From Melieria omissa (Eukaryota > Arthropoda > Insecta > Diptera > Ulidiidae), in contig OZ020269.1 in the NCBI GenBank assembly GCA_963971225.1, positions 33,625,264 through 33,689,263 of the forward strand: DNA of 64,000 nucleotides, written 5' to 3'. Positions 36,417 to 47,407 of this stretch are shown in pieces. Numbering within the stretch: position 1 is the stretch's first letter; each line of letters opens with the position of its first letter. A model generated the notes under the pieces. It saw only the letters and a list, made by a program, of their open reading frames with translations. It was not told the DNA's origin and did not search any database. The translations under genes and the position numbers were made by a program.

Positions 36417-37600
36417 TATTTACAGGAAATTAACCACAAGATCTTCAGGCTTGGTGAAATGGAAAGGGTGAAATGGTATAAATCTTCATCAATGACGTCA
36501 TCCGCCGAATGTTGTAATCTTTATTTTATCATGTTTGCATATATGTATCTTGCAATTTCTGGCTTCGAAATAGTGTTGTTGAAGGAATTCAGAAAAACCC
36601 AACAGAAGTTTTAGTTTTAGTCTAATTTCTGTGGAATAAAATTCGTGTGCAGCTTATTAATTCAATTATCAAAAAATCTCTAAAAATATTTCAACAGAAG
36701 TTTGCAAAAATAAAATGTCGATATTTTCGTTGCATTTCCAATGGGTCACGTTGCGTGTGGCCAGTGTGCGTGCGTGTGTGTGTGTGCATTTGGAGGAAAT
36801 GTATGTAAATGTTGCCAAAGCCGAAAGTCGTTATCTGCAGTTTCCTCGCATTTAACGTGGGAATAACGGTTAGTTGTTAGTGCTGCCGCTCTTCCATGCT
36901 TAGGTGGTTATGCGGGGCTCCGGGAAACTGCGGCAACGCACTGTCGGTTACTGCGGCTAAGCAAAGCTTACACCTGCTGCGCACCGCTGCAAGTCCACAC
37001 ACACACACGCAGCCACACGACCGAATTTCCGTTGTCGAAGTTTCGTTAGCGTCTGGGAAATGCTTTGGTATTATTTGCCTGCTGTTTGCTGTACTTGACG
37101 TTGATTTTCGAGTTAGTGTTGTTGGTATTGTTGATGGTGACAACGTCGCTGCTGCACACTGTGCAGCCGTGCAGCGGAAACGCCACTTCGGTGCGGCAGC
37201 CGCCAGTGGTGGGCTATGTGCCGATGGGGCTAACGGATTTAATCACCGCCACGTGCAAGAAAATTAGAAGGCAGGCGGCACAGGCAAGTTTTGTCGCCAA
37301 TTTCTCACACAACCTAACAAGTTAGTGAATTTGGTTTTTTGGGGAAGGGTGTCGCAACCAGAGCTTCAAAACTGGCAGCCTTTCGGGTAACCGGAGCGGC
37401 GTCATCTAAAATTGGCAATTTCCGGTTATTGTTTCAACGAGACTTGTGTGTGTGGCCACCTGTTTGGCTGCATCTGAACGTCTAAAAGGAAATGCATTTA
37501 ATTTAAGCAGTCACTCAATGGACGAGCCAAGTTGTGGGAGTGGTGCCTCCAATTCTACTTAAATTTTCGATAGAATATAATATTGACTAGTTAATAGAAT
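36417..37600. other. Non-coding stretch
   Basis: Mostly unique DNA with (TG)n near 36770-36787 and a (CA)n run near 36998-37010. A plus-strand frame at 37065-37325 starts with a hydrophobic stretch and runs on to YVPMGLTDLITATCKK, but it has no ATG at its start; it could be part of an exon, but nothing confirms this. Confidence 0.35.
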
Positions 37601-38089
37601 TGCATAGCATGACAACATTTTGGCATATCTGCATAGCTTTGGACACGAAGATGATCTGTACACTCTTGCACACTCTTGCATACTCTTTTATTGTCCTCGA
37701 TACGAGACGCAGCGACAGGCGCTGTAATCAACGCTAGGCTGCCGAATCTGCGAGCAGAATCTGGTCCAACACAGACTGGATTCAGCGGAGAAGTGGGACG
37801 CAGGTTTGCGGCATAACTCATGACCGAGCAGCGACAATTGGAGCAAGAGCGTAAGGCTGAGGGCCCGAGCAGCAGCTACGACCCAAACTATTAGGGCTGG
37901 AAACCCGCCGGGTGACACAATGCCCACCGGTAGTTCCGCCGGGATCACGGGTTGGAGACAGGGGTGGTTTGTAGTCGGTAAGAATCCGGCATACGGCTGA
38001 ACACGGGTTCGGCTGTATCTTTTCCGCCTCCTCCGAGAAAAAAAAACACACACACACTAAATTCCGATATCTTTGCGTATGTGTTCAAT

Positions 38090-38704
38090 CTGTGCCTGAT
38101 AGAAGACACGTGTTGCTGGACGGTGTCGGCAAGGTCTTAGAGGAAATCATTAAATTCCGTCTGGAAAATCACATTGACAGCCGACTATCAGACTACCAGT
38201 TCGGTTTTAGAAGAGGACGATCGACAACTGACGCTATTAACGTAGTCAAGAACTTCGTCGCAGGAAGCCATTGACGGAAAGCGTTGGCTAGGCGGAGCCA
38301 AAAAGTACTGCCTGGTGGTCACATTAGACCTAAAGAATGCTTTCAACAGTGCCAGCTGGAAGCAAATAGTTGACGCACTTAGTAGCCTTGATGCATACCT
38401 CTGCAAAATGATCTTCAGCTATCGCGGATAGGATCTTACGGTATAGCAGCGAGAAACGGCCCCGTACTTCACAAGGTCACGGCTGGGGTTCCACAAGGGA
38501 CTATCTTGGGGGCCTTGCTATGGAACCTTATGTATGACGGCATCCTGCGACTGTCAGTCCCTGCAACCCACAAGATGGAAGCAGTACTGATAAGTAGCCG
38601 CAAGAAAGTGGAAACAATTGTCATCAACCTGGGTGGCTGTGTGATAGAGTGTAAGCCCTATATAAAATACTTCGGCGTCATACTTAACCGAAATCTGGTA
38701 ACAC
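38090..38704 (+). pseudogene. LOA-type LINE reverse transcriptase fragment
   Basis: Order of visible blocks: LEEIIKFRLENHIDSRLSDY with QFGFRRGRSTTDAI (RT block 2), a VTLDLKNAFNSASW motif A in another frame near 38315, then GVPQGTILGALLWNLMYDGI (motif B) and ATHKMEAVLISSRKKVE near 38560. The FADD catalytic motif that should lie between the last two has been deleted. Stops and frameshifts break the frame. It ends abruptly where the 5' region of another copy begins. Confidence 0.88.
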
Positions 38705-39159
38705 CGCGCGAAAGTGAAGTCGGAATTTTTGTGCTCCCGGAAAATTGTTGTAAATTTTTTCGCTTTTTCCTCTTAAAATCGCGCAATTTGAGTGGAAATT
38801 ACTCCACAGTGCTGTGAAGTGTTTGCGAACGATCGTTTTTTGGTGTGAAAAGTGCTTTTGTGACAGCAAAGGTGTTCTACAAGCGGAATTGGCAGAAGGC
38901 ACCTGTTGCCGTGGTACTTTTCGGCCATATTGCCTTTACAGTTTTTTTTTGGCTGCTGGTTTTACCGCACTTCGTGCAAGCGGCGCACGGGACAAAATTG
39001 CCGCTCCCGCTCGGTCGCAGCTTTCAACACATCCCCACAGGTATTTGGTTTGCCTGCCGGCGCTGCAGGTGTTACTGGTGATTTTGCGGGTGACTCTGGC
39101 AGCTCAGGTGTGATGTGCAGAGATCGCGCTATATTTTCTTGTTCGTTTTCAGTGCACAT

Positions 39160-40403
39160 ATGACGGAGAGTGCAGAAAAGTGTGCGGGCATGCAGCTCGG
39201 CACTAGCTCCGATGATGAACTGTTGGCATCCAGCCAGGAGCTTGGCATGGTGGGCTTGTCTGTGACGGTAGCCAAAAATGCGGTGATCGCAACAACAACG
39301 ACAATTGGTGGAAGCAGCAGTAGTACGCCAACTCTAATTAAGACAACAGCAACTGACACTCAAGGGCTGGCCTTGAAAAAGGGTGGAAGCAGTGGCAGTA
39401 CACCTTTTCAGGGAAAGGGCGCCAGCACTGGCGGCCCAAAACAACAAAAGCCCAAATCAGAGACCCTGGTCAGGAAGAGCCGGTACCAGAAAGCTCTCTT
39501 CATTCTTGGCAAGATTGCCAGTAATGAGGCAGCCGGTAAGGTACACGAGTTCGACCAGGCTGATAAAGTGAAATACCAGGCAGTGGTCGACGAGTATGAG
39601 GAATACCAGGCCACTCTAGAGAGGTCGACAAGGCGGCGAAGCGGAACCGGTCTCAGGACGAGACGGCCCTCTTGCGCAAAAACAAGGTCGCCAAGTTATC
39701 GACATCGGCAAATGTGCCCTCTACGAGCGCCAGAAGACCGTTCAATGAGGTGGTCCGGGACGACCTACAGGTTGCAATCATTGGCGCAAAAACAAACAGC
39801 GGCAAGAAGGTGTTGGAGAAATGGGGGGAGATTGAGCCCAGGCTGGCGGAAATGGTGATGGAATACCTTCTCTCCAACCCGGATGCGTCCCCGCCTGGCT
39901 ACGACTCTTCTGAGGTTCTTCGCGGCTGCAGGGTGTTCAGGTGCGACGATCGGCAGTCTATGAATTTTCAGGGCGAATGCATTGCCAAAATTAGCAATGC
40001 ATGGGAGGGCCTTAGGCTTAGGCTTATCCCAGCTCGTGAGATTCCGAGGCGGCCGAGAGCCCGTATCTGGCTGCCTGTCATGAAGCTGGAGCACCGGAAA
40101 GTCCTTCAGTTTCTACAGCGGCAGAACCCCGCTGTTCCGGTGCAGGACTGGAGTGTCATGAAAGACGAAGGTCCACAAAAGAACAGCATGTCCCTTCTCC
40201 TTTCCATTGACGAGGAATCGGCTAAGATCCTGGATGGCATGGGTTGTAAGATGCGGTTTGGCGTGAGGTACGCCAAACTAAAAATTTTCCGGCCGTCAGA
40301 AAACGACTGCGAGGCAGAAGAGCCGGACGCAGCTAATTTGGACGTGGACGACAAGCGTCGGGGTGATGCTCAAAGCACACCAAAAAAAATCAGATACCGA
40401 TGA
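39160..40403 (+). pseudogene. LINE ORF1 with DUF4780-like domain, one frameshift
   Basis: Starts MTESAEKCAG. The N-terminal ~110 residues are low complexity, rich in S, T and G. The middle has RKSRYQKALFILGKIASNE. After a frameshift near 39620 the second part holds the domain WEGLRLRLIPAREIPRRP followed by RARIWLPV, the signature of DUF4780, found in ORF1 of insect LOA-group LINEs. It is thought to act as the RNA-binding partner of the ORF2 product. With the frameshift repaired in thought it would be about 414 residues. An upstream ATG at 39115 in the same frame is less likely. Only one break is seen, so decay is mild. Confidence 0.8.
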
Positions 40404-42060
40404 TGAAGATCGTGCAGATTAACCTTCAGCATTCTAAGAATGCCTCGGATGATCTGGCCGTCTTTCTCGGAGAAGAGGACGTAGACATCGTCGCTATACA
40501 GGAGCCGTGGGTCAGAGGATCTGACGTGATGGGGCTCAGGATTAAAAACTACAGGATTCTATACACTAGAAATGCCGGTAGGGTTATATCGTATATTCTA
40601 GCTAAAAACAAAATTAATACTTTCCTCAGTCCCCAATTTAGCACAGGCGATCTAACAGCGGTTAGGATCGCGGTGCCGAGTGGACCAGACCTGATGATAG
40701 CATCGGTATACATGGCACATGACAGGAACGTACCACCGGAAGAGGTTGCGTCACTATTGGCCAGCTTCGGTTCGCACGGGGAACCCCTCTACTCCTCTGC
40801 TGCGACGCAAATGCGAGGCAGACCATATGGGGCAGCTCTGAGGACAACGCGAGGGGTGAGTCACTCTTTGATTTTATGAGTAGTTCCAATCTTACCATCT
40901 GTAACAGGGGTAATACACCTACTTTCACGTTCCTCAGCTCGGCGAGCTGCGCTGGGTGGGAAGAAGGGCTAGATCTCACCCTTCTGTCAGTTAATTCAAA
41001 TTTTCAGGTTGAAAATTGGAGGGTGTCCAACAAAAAGTCCGTCTCGGACCACAGTTGGTTAATTTTCAATATTAATATAACGAATAAGGCCCCTGTTCCT
41101 TTTAGAAATCCAAAAAGGATAAATTGGCGGATCTTTTCTCTGATAGCCAAGGCAAAACTTCAGGCAGTAAGTACGGCTTATTTAGACTCTACTAAGGAAC
41201 TGGACAAGCAACTTGGAAAACTTGAGGTAGCTTTTAGTACAGCTTACAAGAGATCCTGTCCAGTGAGTAGAAGTGGTAAATCTCTCCCACCATGGTGGAA
41301 CGAGGAACTCTCGGCTCTTCGAGAGGAAACTCGTAGGGCTTTTAATCAGTGTTACAGGGACAAAACCTAGAGAAAATACAAGGATTGCCTCAGGACCTAC
41401 AAAAGATCGATCAGGAAAGCCAAAAGGGATGGCTGGAGAAACTTTTGTCAGTCGAGTCAACGGCAGCTTCTTCAAGACTCAGCAAGGCACTTTCCAAAGA
41501 AAGGAGCAATCCGTCATACCTGAAAAGGGAACACGGCACCTGGATGGAAACATCTGCTGACACACTTGACCTCTTACTTAAGGCACACTTTCCGAGCTGT
41601 AAGGAGAGGGCAGCGGTCACCCCTCATCAGCTTCTCGATATCCGTGTGTTTATGAATCTGTCTTTACGGAAGATAAAGTCAGGTATTCCAAAATATGGGC
41701 GTGCCATTTCTACAACAGAATCCTCAAATACGACAGCAACGAAAGGCCGAAAAAATACGCGGTCACAGCAGGTGTGTTTTAGGACCAACCCTGTGGAACA
41801 TCATGTATGATGGCATTTTTAAACGGTCTTTCCCAGAGGGGGTGAAAATCATTGGCTTCGCCGACGACGTGGTATTAACGGTGGTGGTAAAGCAACATAG
41901 CGCAAGACTCCGCTTTAAGGGTCATCAGCGCATTCCGTACAACGTCCAACGAAGCAGCGCAAGTGCAGGCAGGAATGGTCCCGATCAGATGGCAGATGGG
42001 GGGAGCAGGCAGATGGATATTGCCCAAGAGTGAACAAGCGGCAAGAGGGGGCTAGGTGGC
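40400..42060 (+). pseudogene. LINE ORF2: endonuclease and partial RT, broken
   Basis: Starts ATGATGAAG overlapping the ORF1 stop by an ATGA tetranucleotide, which suggests re-initiation after ORF1. The N-terminus is an AP-type endonuclease: KIVQINLQHSK, then VDIVAIQEPWV (catalytic E), then, after a frameshift near 40790, a GLDLTLLS and VSDHSWLIFNI block (catalytic D and H). The linker reaches LPPWWNEELSALREETR, then a stop at 41370. Later pieces include TLWNIMYDGIFKRSFPEGVKI and FADDVVLTVV, RT motifs B and C, near 41790-41890. Several frameshifts; not functional. Confidence 0.85.
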
Positions 42061-42122
42061 ACCATTAAGTACTGCTCTGACATAAAAAATGCCTTCAACT
42101 CGGGGAAAAAGAGGCATGATTA

Positions 42123-42694
42123 CACCGTGCGACAACAAATTTTACACACGAAAAAATCGGTATACTCGCGAAACTAGGGGCTAAACGTAGTAAAACTGCG
42201 TTTTTAGTTTTTCTCTCTGACGTCAGGATTTTTTTTAAAAGGACTTTGAAATTTGAAGGACATGTTTATTTCAAAAAATTATTTAAAAAATTGAGCGCAT
42301 TGTAGAATAACAATATGGGTATCAAATGAAAGAGAAAAATCCTTAGAATTTCCAAAAAATATTTTTTTTGGTGTAAAAGGACAAAAAGGCATTGAAAATG
42401 TCCTTTTAAAACTTTATCCTTGAATATCCTTGAAAATTTCCAATATTTTTTTTGGAAAAAAATATATCTTAAGGACTAACATATACACTACCACGTCCTC
42501 GAATTTCGTTCTTCTAACTTTAATAGTTAAGGATATAAAAAATTTTATATTTCTCATTATAAAACAAAGATATATTGCACCGTACGACAAAAATAAAATA
42601 TTTAATTAACTCATGTATAAATCGTTATGCTGCTAATACTGGAGGTTAAATACACTAATTCTGCAACTTCAAAATTCCGTTTGAACCTGAGTAT
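42123..42694 (+). repeat. Element A left inverted arm
   Basis: Matches 44798-45379 inverted almost base for base, apart from a small length difference about 15-30 bp from the tip. Confidence 0.92.
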
Positions 42695-42878
42695 TTGTTT
42701 TCACAAGACATTGACAATTAAAAAATTGAGTTTTCTTGAATAAAACTCACCCAAGAGTAACAAGATGAATACGTAGGATACGTACTTACAGTGAATACTA
42801 GGGCTCATAACTTAATTAAAAGTTAACAAAAGTCATTTAAAATGCATTTTATGAATGATTTATTTTGAAACAAATTGT

Positions 42879-44630
42879 TTAAGAAAAATGTATGCGTTTA
42901 CTTTGCCGTTTATGTTTTTGGTACGTGTCACGGCACAGCGACCAACAATACTCGGAAAGCATGTGGCACATATCTTTTCCCCGAAAGCGATTTTCAATTA
43001 GCGCAATGTCTTGGTGGAAGCGCTCTCCGTCTTCATCACTAACGTCACCTAAGTTTTCGGGGAAAAAGTCCAAGTGGCTCTCTAAAAAATGTATCTTGAG
43101 AGACATGTTGACCCCCATTTCGCGATAGGCGTCAATCATCTTGCGGACAAGTTCTTTATAATTCTCAGCCTTCTTGTTTCCTAAGAAGTTATTTATTACA
43201 TCGCTTAAGCTTTGCCAGGCAGTTAGTTCAACCGGTTTCAAAAGATCAGCAAACTCCTGTTGCTGCAATAATTTCTTCAACTGTGGCCCATTTAAAACCC
43301 CTGAAAAACATATACAAATTAATAGAAACAAAGTTTTACAATCGGGTAACGTACCTGCGGAAATCTTTGCATCGCTTAGTTTTGGAAAAAGTAGTTTCAA
43401 ATAATTAATAGCTCGACCATCTGCGTCAAGAGAGCGAATAAAATTTCGAATGAGGCCTAACTTTATGTGGAGCGGTGGAAGTATTATTTTTGATGAAGGG
43501 ACTAGAGGCATATGATCGATGCTGTCGCGGCCAAGTTGATGAGTTATGCGAGGCTCCCATTTGTGGTTGATATAGTGTAATTCACGGCGTCGACCTTCCC
43601 ATAGGCATAAAAAACATTGATTTTTTGAGAAGCCCTTTTTCAAGCCCGTTAGTATAGCTACTACTTTCAAATCGCAGCACACCGCCCAACGATGGGCATC
43701 GTAATTTATTAATTTTAATATTAGCTTCATGTTGTCGTAGTTTTCCGTTGTATCTGTACCATAAAGGATAGGGACTGATGGGTGCTTGTTCCCATTATTT
43801 AATAGTACTCCTTTCAGACTTCGTACTGATGAATCAATGAAAAGACGCCATTGATGGGGAATATATTTATGGCCTAGGATACTGAACAGTTTTTCAATAT
43901 TTGTTGCGTATGCTATTCCTGTTTCGTTATCCACGGCAAAACATTCATAGAGCGTGTGCACTTTCTTTCGCTTCCGTGCGGACGTTACGCGAAGATCTTC
44001 TGAGACTAGTCGCCACTGCTGTAAACGAGAAGCTAAAATTTCAGCACTTCTCTGAGACATATTGGTATCTCGGGTAAGATCATTGAAATCTGCTTGTGTT
44101 ATTAAATGAGGCTCTGTACAATCCCATTCACTTTGCGTTGGTTGAAATTCCGAAAAGTTGCCAACATGTGTCTCGTTGCACAAACACTCAGCTTCAAGAG
44201 TATGTAGGCCTTGCTTGTTCTCTTCAGATACATCATTCGGGCTCGATACAGAACGCAAAATAGCCGGCGTCACTGATTCGTAAAGTTGGTAATGCTTATT
44301 ATTGCGCGAATAATACTGCATCCCAATGTTATGTTTTACCGTATCGCAAAAATAGCATGACTGCGCGGAGTGTTTAGTGCGACGCATCCAAATCACTGGC
44401 TGCACGTATTTAATCGGATGTAGTTTTCGGGTTTTGTTTTTCGTTTTAAGTAAACCACAATAGCAGTAGGTGCAAACTACTCCTGGCACATACCATACGT
44501 TAGGAGGAAACTTTTTAACAAGATATTGTTCGTAGCACTGTTTCAACAATTTTGTAATACTTCGCGACTTCTTTATGCTTACGAATAAGCCACAAACTAC
44601 ACAAAATTTATTCCGATTCAGGCACTGCAT
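42879..44630 (-). CDS. Element A transposase-like protein, intact
   Basis: Exon 1 is 44630-43355 and exon 2 is 43300-42879. The 54-nt intron (GTACGT..TTTTCAG) is in frame, so the gene also reads open unspliced (583 residues); spliced it is 565. Removing it restores SAG-VLNGPQL, matching KEG-IFVGPQI in element B. Cysteine pairs at C10/C13, C53/C56 and C92/C95 suggest zinc binding. Conserved between A and B: LFIDSS (D266), DLKVVA (D320), then C339-x2-C342, PPLHIKLG (H388), and FFPENLG-SDE-GERFHQDI (E518, H521). A D, D, CxxC, ExxH order fits an RNase-H-fold transposase of the broad CMC/RAG/hAT type; this is inference. No stop or frameshift. Known to me as a widespread family of unnamed insect and hydrozoan proteins. 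Confidence 0.85.
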   Translation of the reverse strand: MQCLNRNKFCVVCGLFVSIKKSRSITKLLKQCYEQYLVKKFPPNVWYVPGVVCTYCYCGLLKTKNKTRKLHPIKYVQPVIWMRRTKHSAQSCYFCDTVKHNIGMQYYSRNNKHYQLYESVTPAILRSVSSPNDVSEENKQGLHTLEAECLCNETHVGNFSEFQPTQSEWDCTEPHLITQADFNDLTRDTNMSQRSAEILASRLQQWRLVSEDLRVTSARKRKKVHTLYECFAVDNETGIAYATNIEKLFSILGHKYIPHQWRLFIDSSVRSLKGVLLNNGNKHPSVPILYGTDTTENYDNMKLILKLINYDAHRWAVCCDLKVVAILTGLKKGFSKNQCFLCLWEGRRRELHYINHKWEPRITHQLGRDSIDHMPLVPSSKIILPPLHIKLGLIRNFIRSLDADGRAINYLKLLFPKLSDAKISAGTLPDCKTLFLLICICFSGVLNGPQLKKLLQQQEFADLLKPVELTAWQSLSDVINNFLGNKKAENYKELVRKMIDAYREMGVNMSLKIHFLESHLDFFPENLGDVSDEDGERFHQDIALIENRFRGKDMCHMLSEYCWSLCRDTYQKHKRQSKRIHFS

Positions 44631-44797
44631 TTTTGCTTCTTACCCCGTCGATACGATTTTGATTTTGTTTGTCGGCGATAAATTTTATCGCTTTTGAAAT
44701 GGCACTTGTTTCAGAGCCTACTCGTGCTTATCTTATTTTAAATATGTTGTTAACGGTATTATTATTATATGTTGCTAACGGGATTTGTTGTTGTTTC

Positions 44798-45379
44798 ATA
44801 CTCAGGTTCAAACGGAATTTTGAAGTTGCAGAATTAGTGTATTTAACCTCCAGTATTAGCAGCATAACGATTTATACATGAGTTAATTAAATATTTTATT
44901 TTTGTCGTACGGTGCAATATATCTTTGTTTTATAATGAGAAATATAAAATTTTTTATATCCTTAACTATTAAAGTTAGAAGAACGAAATTCGAGGACGTG
45001 GTAGTGTATATGTTAGTCCTTAAGATATATTTTTTTCCAAAAAAAATATTGGAAATTTTCAAGGATATTCAAGGATAAAGTTTTAAAAGGACATTTTCAA
45101 TGCCTTTTTGTCCTTTTACACCAAAAAAAATATTTTTTGGAAATTCTAAGGATTTTTCTCTTTCATTTGATACCCATACTGTTATTCTACAATGCGCTCA
45201 ATTTTTTAAATAATTTTTTGAAATAAACATGTCCTTCAAATTTCAAAGTCCTTTTAAAAAAAATCCTGACGTCAGAGAGAAAAACTAAAAACGCAGTTTT
45301 ACTACGTTTGGCCCCTAGTTTCGCGAGTATACCGATTTTTTCGTGTGTTTTGGAATTTTTTGATTTTTGTCGCACGGTG
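44798..45379 (-). repeat. Element A right inverted arm
   Basis: Inverted partner of 42123-42694; followed by the TTA duplication. Confidence 0.92.
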
Positions 45380-45382
45380 TTA

Positions 45383-45655
45383 TCACCGCACTGCAGAACT
45401 TCAGGGTTCCTGCTTACTTGCAGCGCATAATCCGAAGCTAAGATGACATTCATGGCCATACCATATGGCCTATGGTATGGATAAGTGCGGACATGACGCT
45501 GAACTGACTACCACACGAACGATTGAGTAGAAATGCTCCTGACGCAATACCTATCGGTGACACAAGGGGGTTAACCGTTTGGACGAGAGGAGGGTTTAGC
45601 GGTTTAAAGTCCCGCACTACTCTAGGCTTTCGATGCTTCCCTCCTCGTTAAAAAC
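45383..45655 (+). pseudogene. LINE ORF2 and 3' tail beyond element A
   Basis: Begins ITALQNFRVPAYLQRIIRS, the RT segment that follows motif A in LOA-group LINEs, then a stop. The end has the GGTTTAGCGG..CCCGC and TAAAAACAAAC wording of a LOA 3' end. Confidence 0.8.
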
Positions 45656-45659
45656 AAAC

Positions 45660-46580
45660 ACACATGCACACCTCTACATTGAGTCATTTAGAATCGCCTC
45701 GTTAATATTATAAATCATCCAATGGGACATTCTTTGGTGTTGTTGTCATACGGAATTGTTAAATTTCCGCAACTAAACTGAATTGAACATTTATGAATAT
45801 TTAAACATTCGATTGTCCGGTTGGATGAAAAATGCAAAACGTTGCGCTAATATCTCAGATGTCTGCATATTTATGCAATTTTAATTAATTTTGCGCTCTT
45901 TGTGTGCACATCGATGTGGCATTATGCACAACTTGACACGTCGACTGTGCAGTTACACCACTGCCGGCACCGCATGGCTCGCACTGTAGCCGGGCGTGCG
46001 GTGCGCCGAGGCTCGGCGGCGTTGGAATGTGCGCAATAAATGTTAATTTCCTCTTTAGCTATTTAATGGCGCTGCTGATGCAGATCGCATTACATTACAC
46101 TTGCCACGCCGAATGACACATGTGCGACATGACAGCGCTGCCAGCCACACGCTGCATATGCCAGCTGCCACTGGGGAATCACCGGGAAATTGATTTAACA
46201 TTTGCCTTGTATCATTTAAATGGTGCTACATTTAAAATGCGTAAATCATAATTGAATTGTGATCGAGCATTTTGTTGTCAATTGCCGACAATGACAATTT
46301 GTTGTGAGCGCATTTTGCGTTGCACGTTGCGCATGTTGCAGGTTGATATTAAGTTCTATGAGGCTGTTTTAAATTTGCCAGCTTCGCGCATGCTTTGAAC
46401 ATAATTTTGTGGAATCATGCAGAAGATTTTCGATATTTCTTAAACCTTGCACATCGAAAACTCAGTATGGTGGCAAATATTTGCAATTTTTTGATTACTT
46501 TTATCATTGCAAATCATAAAAAAGACTAAGCCACTAATATCGATATGTGCAAAAATATATGTTTTATTTAAACAACTTAT
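45660..46580. other. Non-coding stretch
   Basis: Unique-looking, CA/TG-rich and moderately GC-rich at 45900-46350, without repeats or frames. It resembles ordinary fly intergenic DNA. Confidence 0.4.
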
Positions 46581-46585
46581 TTGCT

Positions 46586-46800
46586 TTCATTTAGACCATT
46601 CGAAATTGTCATCGGTGAGATTCCTTCTACGAGGATCATTCACCATGCTTCCAAATGAGAATAAACGTTGTAGTAGGGCAGAGGACGGAATCGACGTATT
46701 GTATTTATAAAAAAAAACCGCTATCCCCCGGATATCGATCAAAACACAAAAACGACGAGTCTGCGTTTGCTAAATAATATTCCAGCTCCGTTCGTACAGC
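46586..46800 (-). pseudogene. hAT transposase C-terminal dimerisation fragment
   Basis: The minus strand near 46740-46590 reads KYNTSIPSSALLQRLFSFGS followed by MVNDPRRRNLTDDNFEW, the C-terminal hAT dimerisation motif (usual form SSAPVERLFS..G then N-R-L-..FE). An LE-YYLAN-like piece just upstream lies in another frame. Only this tail remains and there is a stop right after it. Confidence 0.8.
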
Positions 46801-47030
46801 ATTGTGGAGTAACATATCAGGTGGACCTTTGTGGAAAAATATTATTAGAACCTAATTTATAAACAACAATAAACAACTGCTCACTTTGTACTTTTCCAAA
46901 ATCTAGAAAGGTGTCGTCGATCGGCGCTGGCGAATTTAACGCGTCCAAATAAAACTCCACTCGAACGTAATGAACGGTTTATTTCTATAAATAAAATTTA
47001 TCATAAAGATGAAACAGAACACAACGTCAC

Positions 47031-47176
47031 TTACCGCAGTGTACCCTCTCTACTCAGCTTCTGATCGACGCATGAATGACACTCGAGGCAAAGCTCTGAG
47101 CGAAGGCACGGCTGCCACAGCTAACGGGAAGACATAGATATCGAACGGGAAACTGGCTGGGGGTACACTGCGGTAA
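47031..47176. mobile_element. 146-bp foldback MITE
   Basis: Perfect 16-bp inverted ends TTACCGCAGTGTACCC (47031-47046 and 47161-47176). No clear target duplication and no coding capacity. Superfamily unknown. Confidence 0.7.
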
Positions 47177-47407
47177 ATTTACAGCAACAGATAGAAAAAT
47201 ATACAGGGGCGTTCTGCAACAGAAGGCATCACTCTGAATATTTTAGTCTTCTTGATGTGCTAAATTTGGACGGAGCGGTGCAGCGTGTCAAACGAAAATC
47301 TGCTTTAAGAATTCAAAGTTGATGTTAGGTGTAGAGCGGCGTAACACGGGAACAAATTTTACTTTTACGATTGGATGTTATTGCGGCAACAATAGCGTCT
47401 TCTGAGC

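Larger units (their letters stand above)
42123..45379 (-). mobile_element. Element A: DNA transposon with 575-bp inverted repeats
   Basis: Ends read CACCGTGCGACAA in both inverted arms. The insertion point is exact because the interrupted LINE frame (DIKNAFNS before, ITALQNFRVPAYLQ after) rejoins there, leaving TTA at 42120-42122 and 45380-45382 as a 3-bp duplication. Arms run 42123-42694 and 44798-45379 and are nearly identical, with a length difference near the tips. CAC ends with 3-bp duplications recall CACTA elements, but the protein does not look like a standard CACTA transposase. One gene fills the centre. Confidence 0.92.
38705..45655 (+). mobile_element. Rearranged LOA-type LINE, split by element A
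   Basis: 5' region from about 38705, ORF1 39160-40403, ORF2 40400 to about 42060, then more ORF2 interrupted by element A at 42123, resuming at 45383 and closing with a 3' tail rich in CGGTTTAAAGTCCCGC and CCTCCTCGTTAAAAAC wording near 45600-45655. The RT blocks are out of their normal order (see the findings), so at least two copies or a rearrangement are involved. Confidence 0.75.

Noticed and set aside
37065..37325. Possible secreted peptide with a hydrophobic leader
   Set aside because: No ATG at the head of the hydrophobic stretch, no relatives recognised, and CA-rich DNA next to it; kept only as a remark in the flanking entry.
37591..38057. Minus-strand frames of 76-121 codons just left of the LOA fragment
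   Set aside because: Wording looks like repeat DNA, perhaps LINE-derived, but no protein motif could be identified, so no gene is called.
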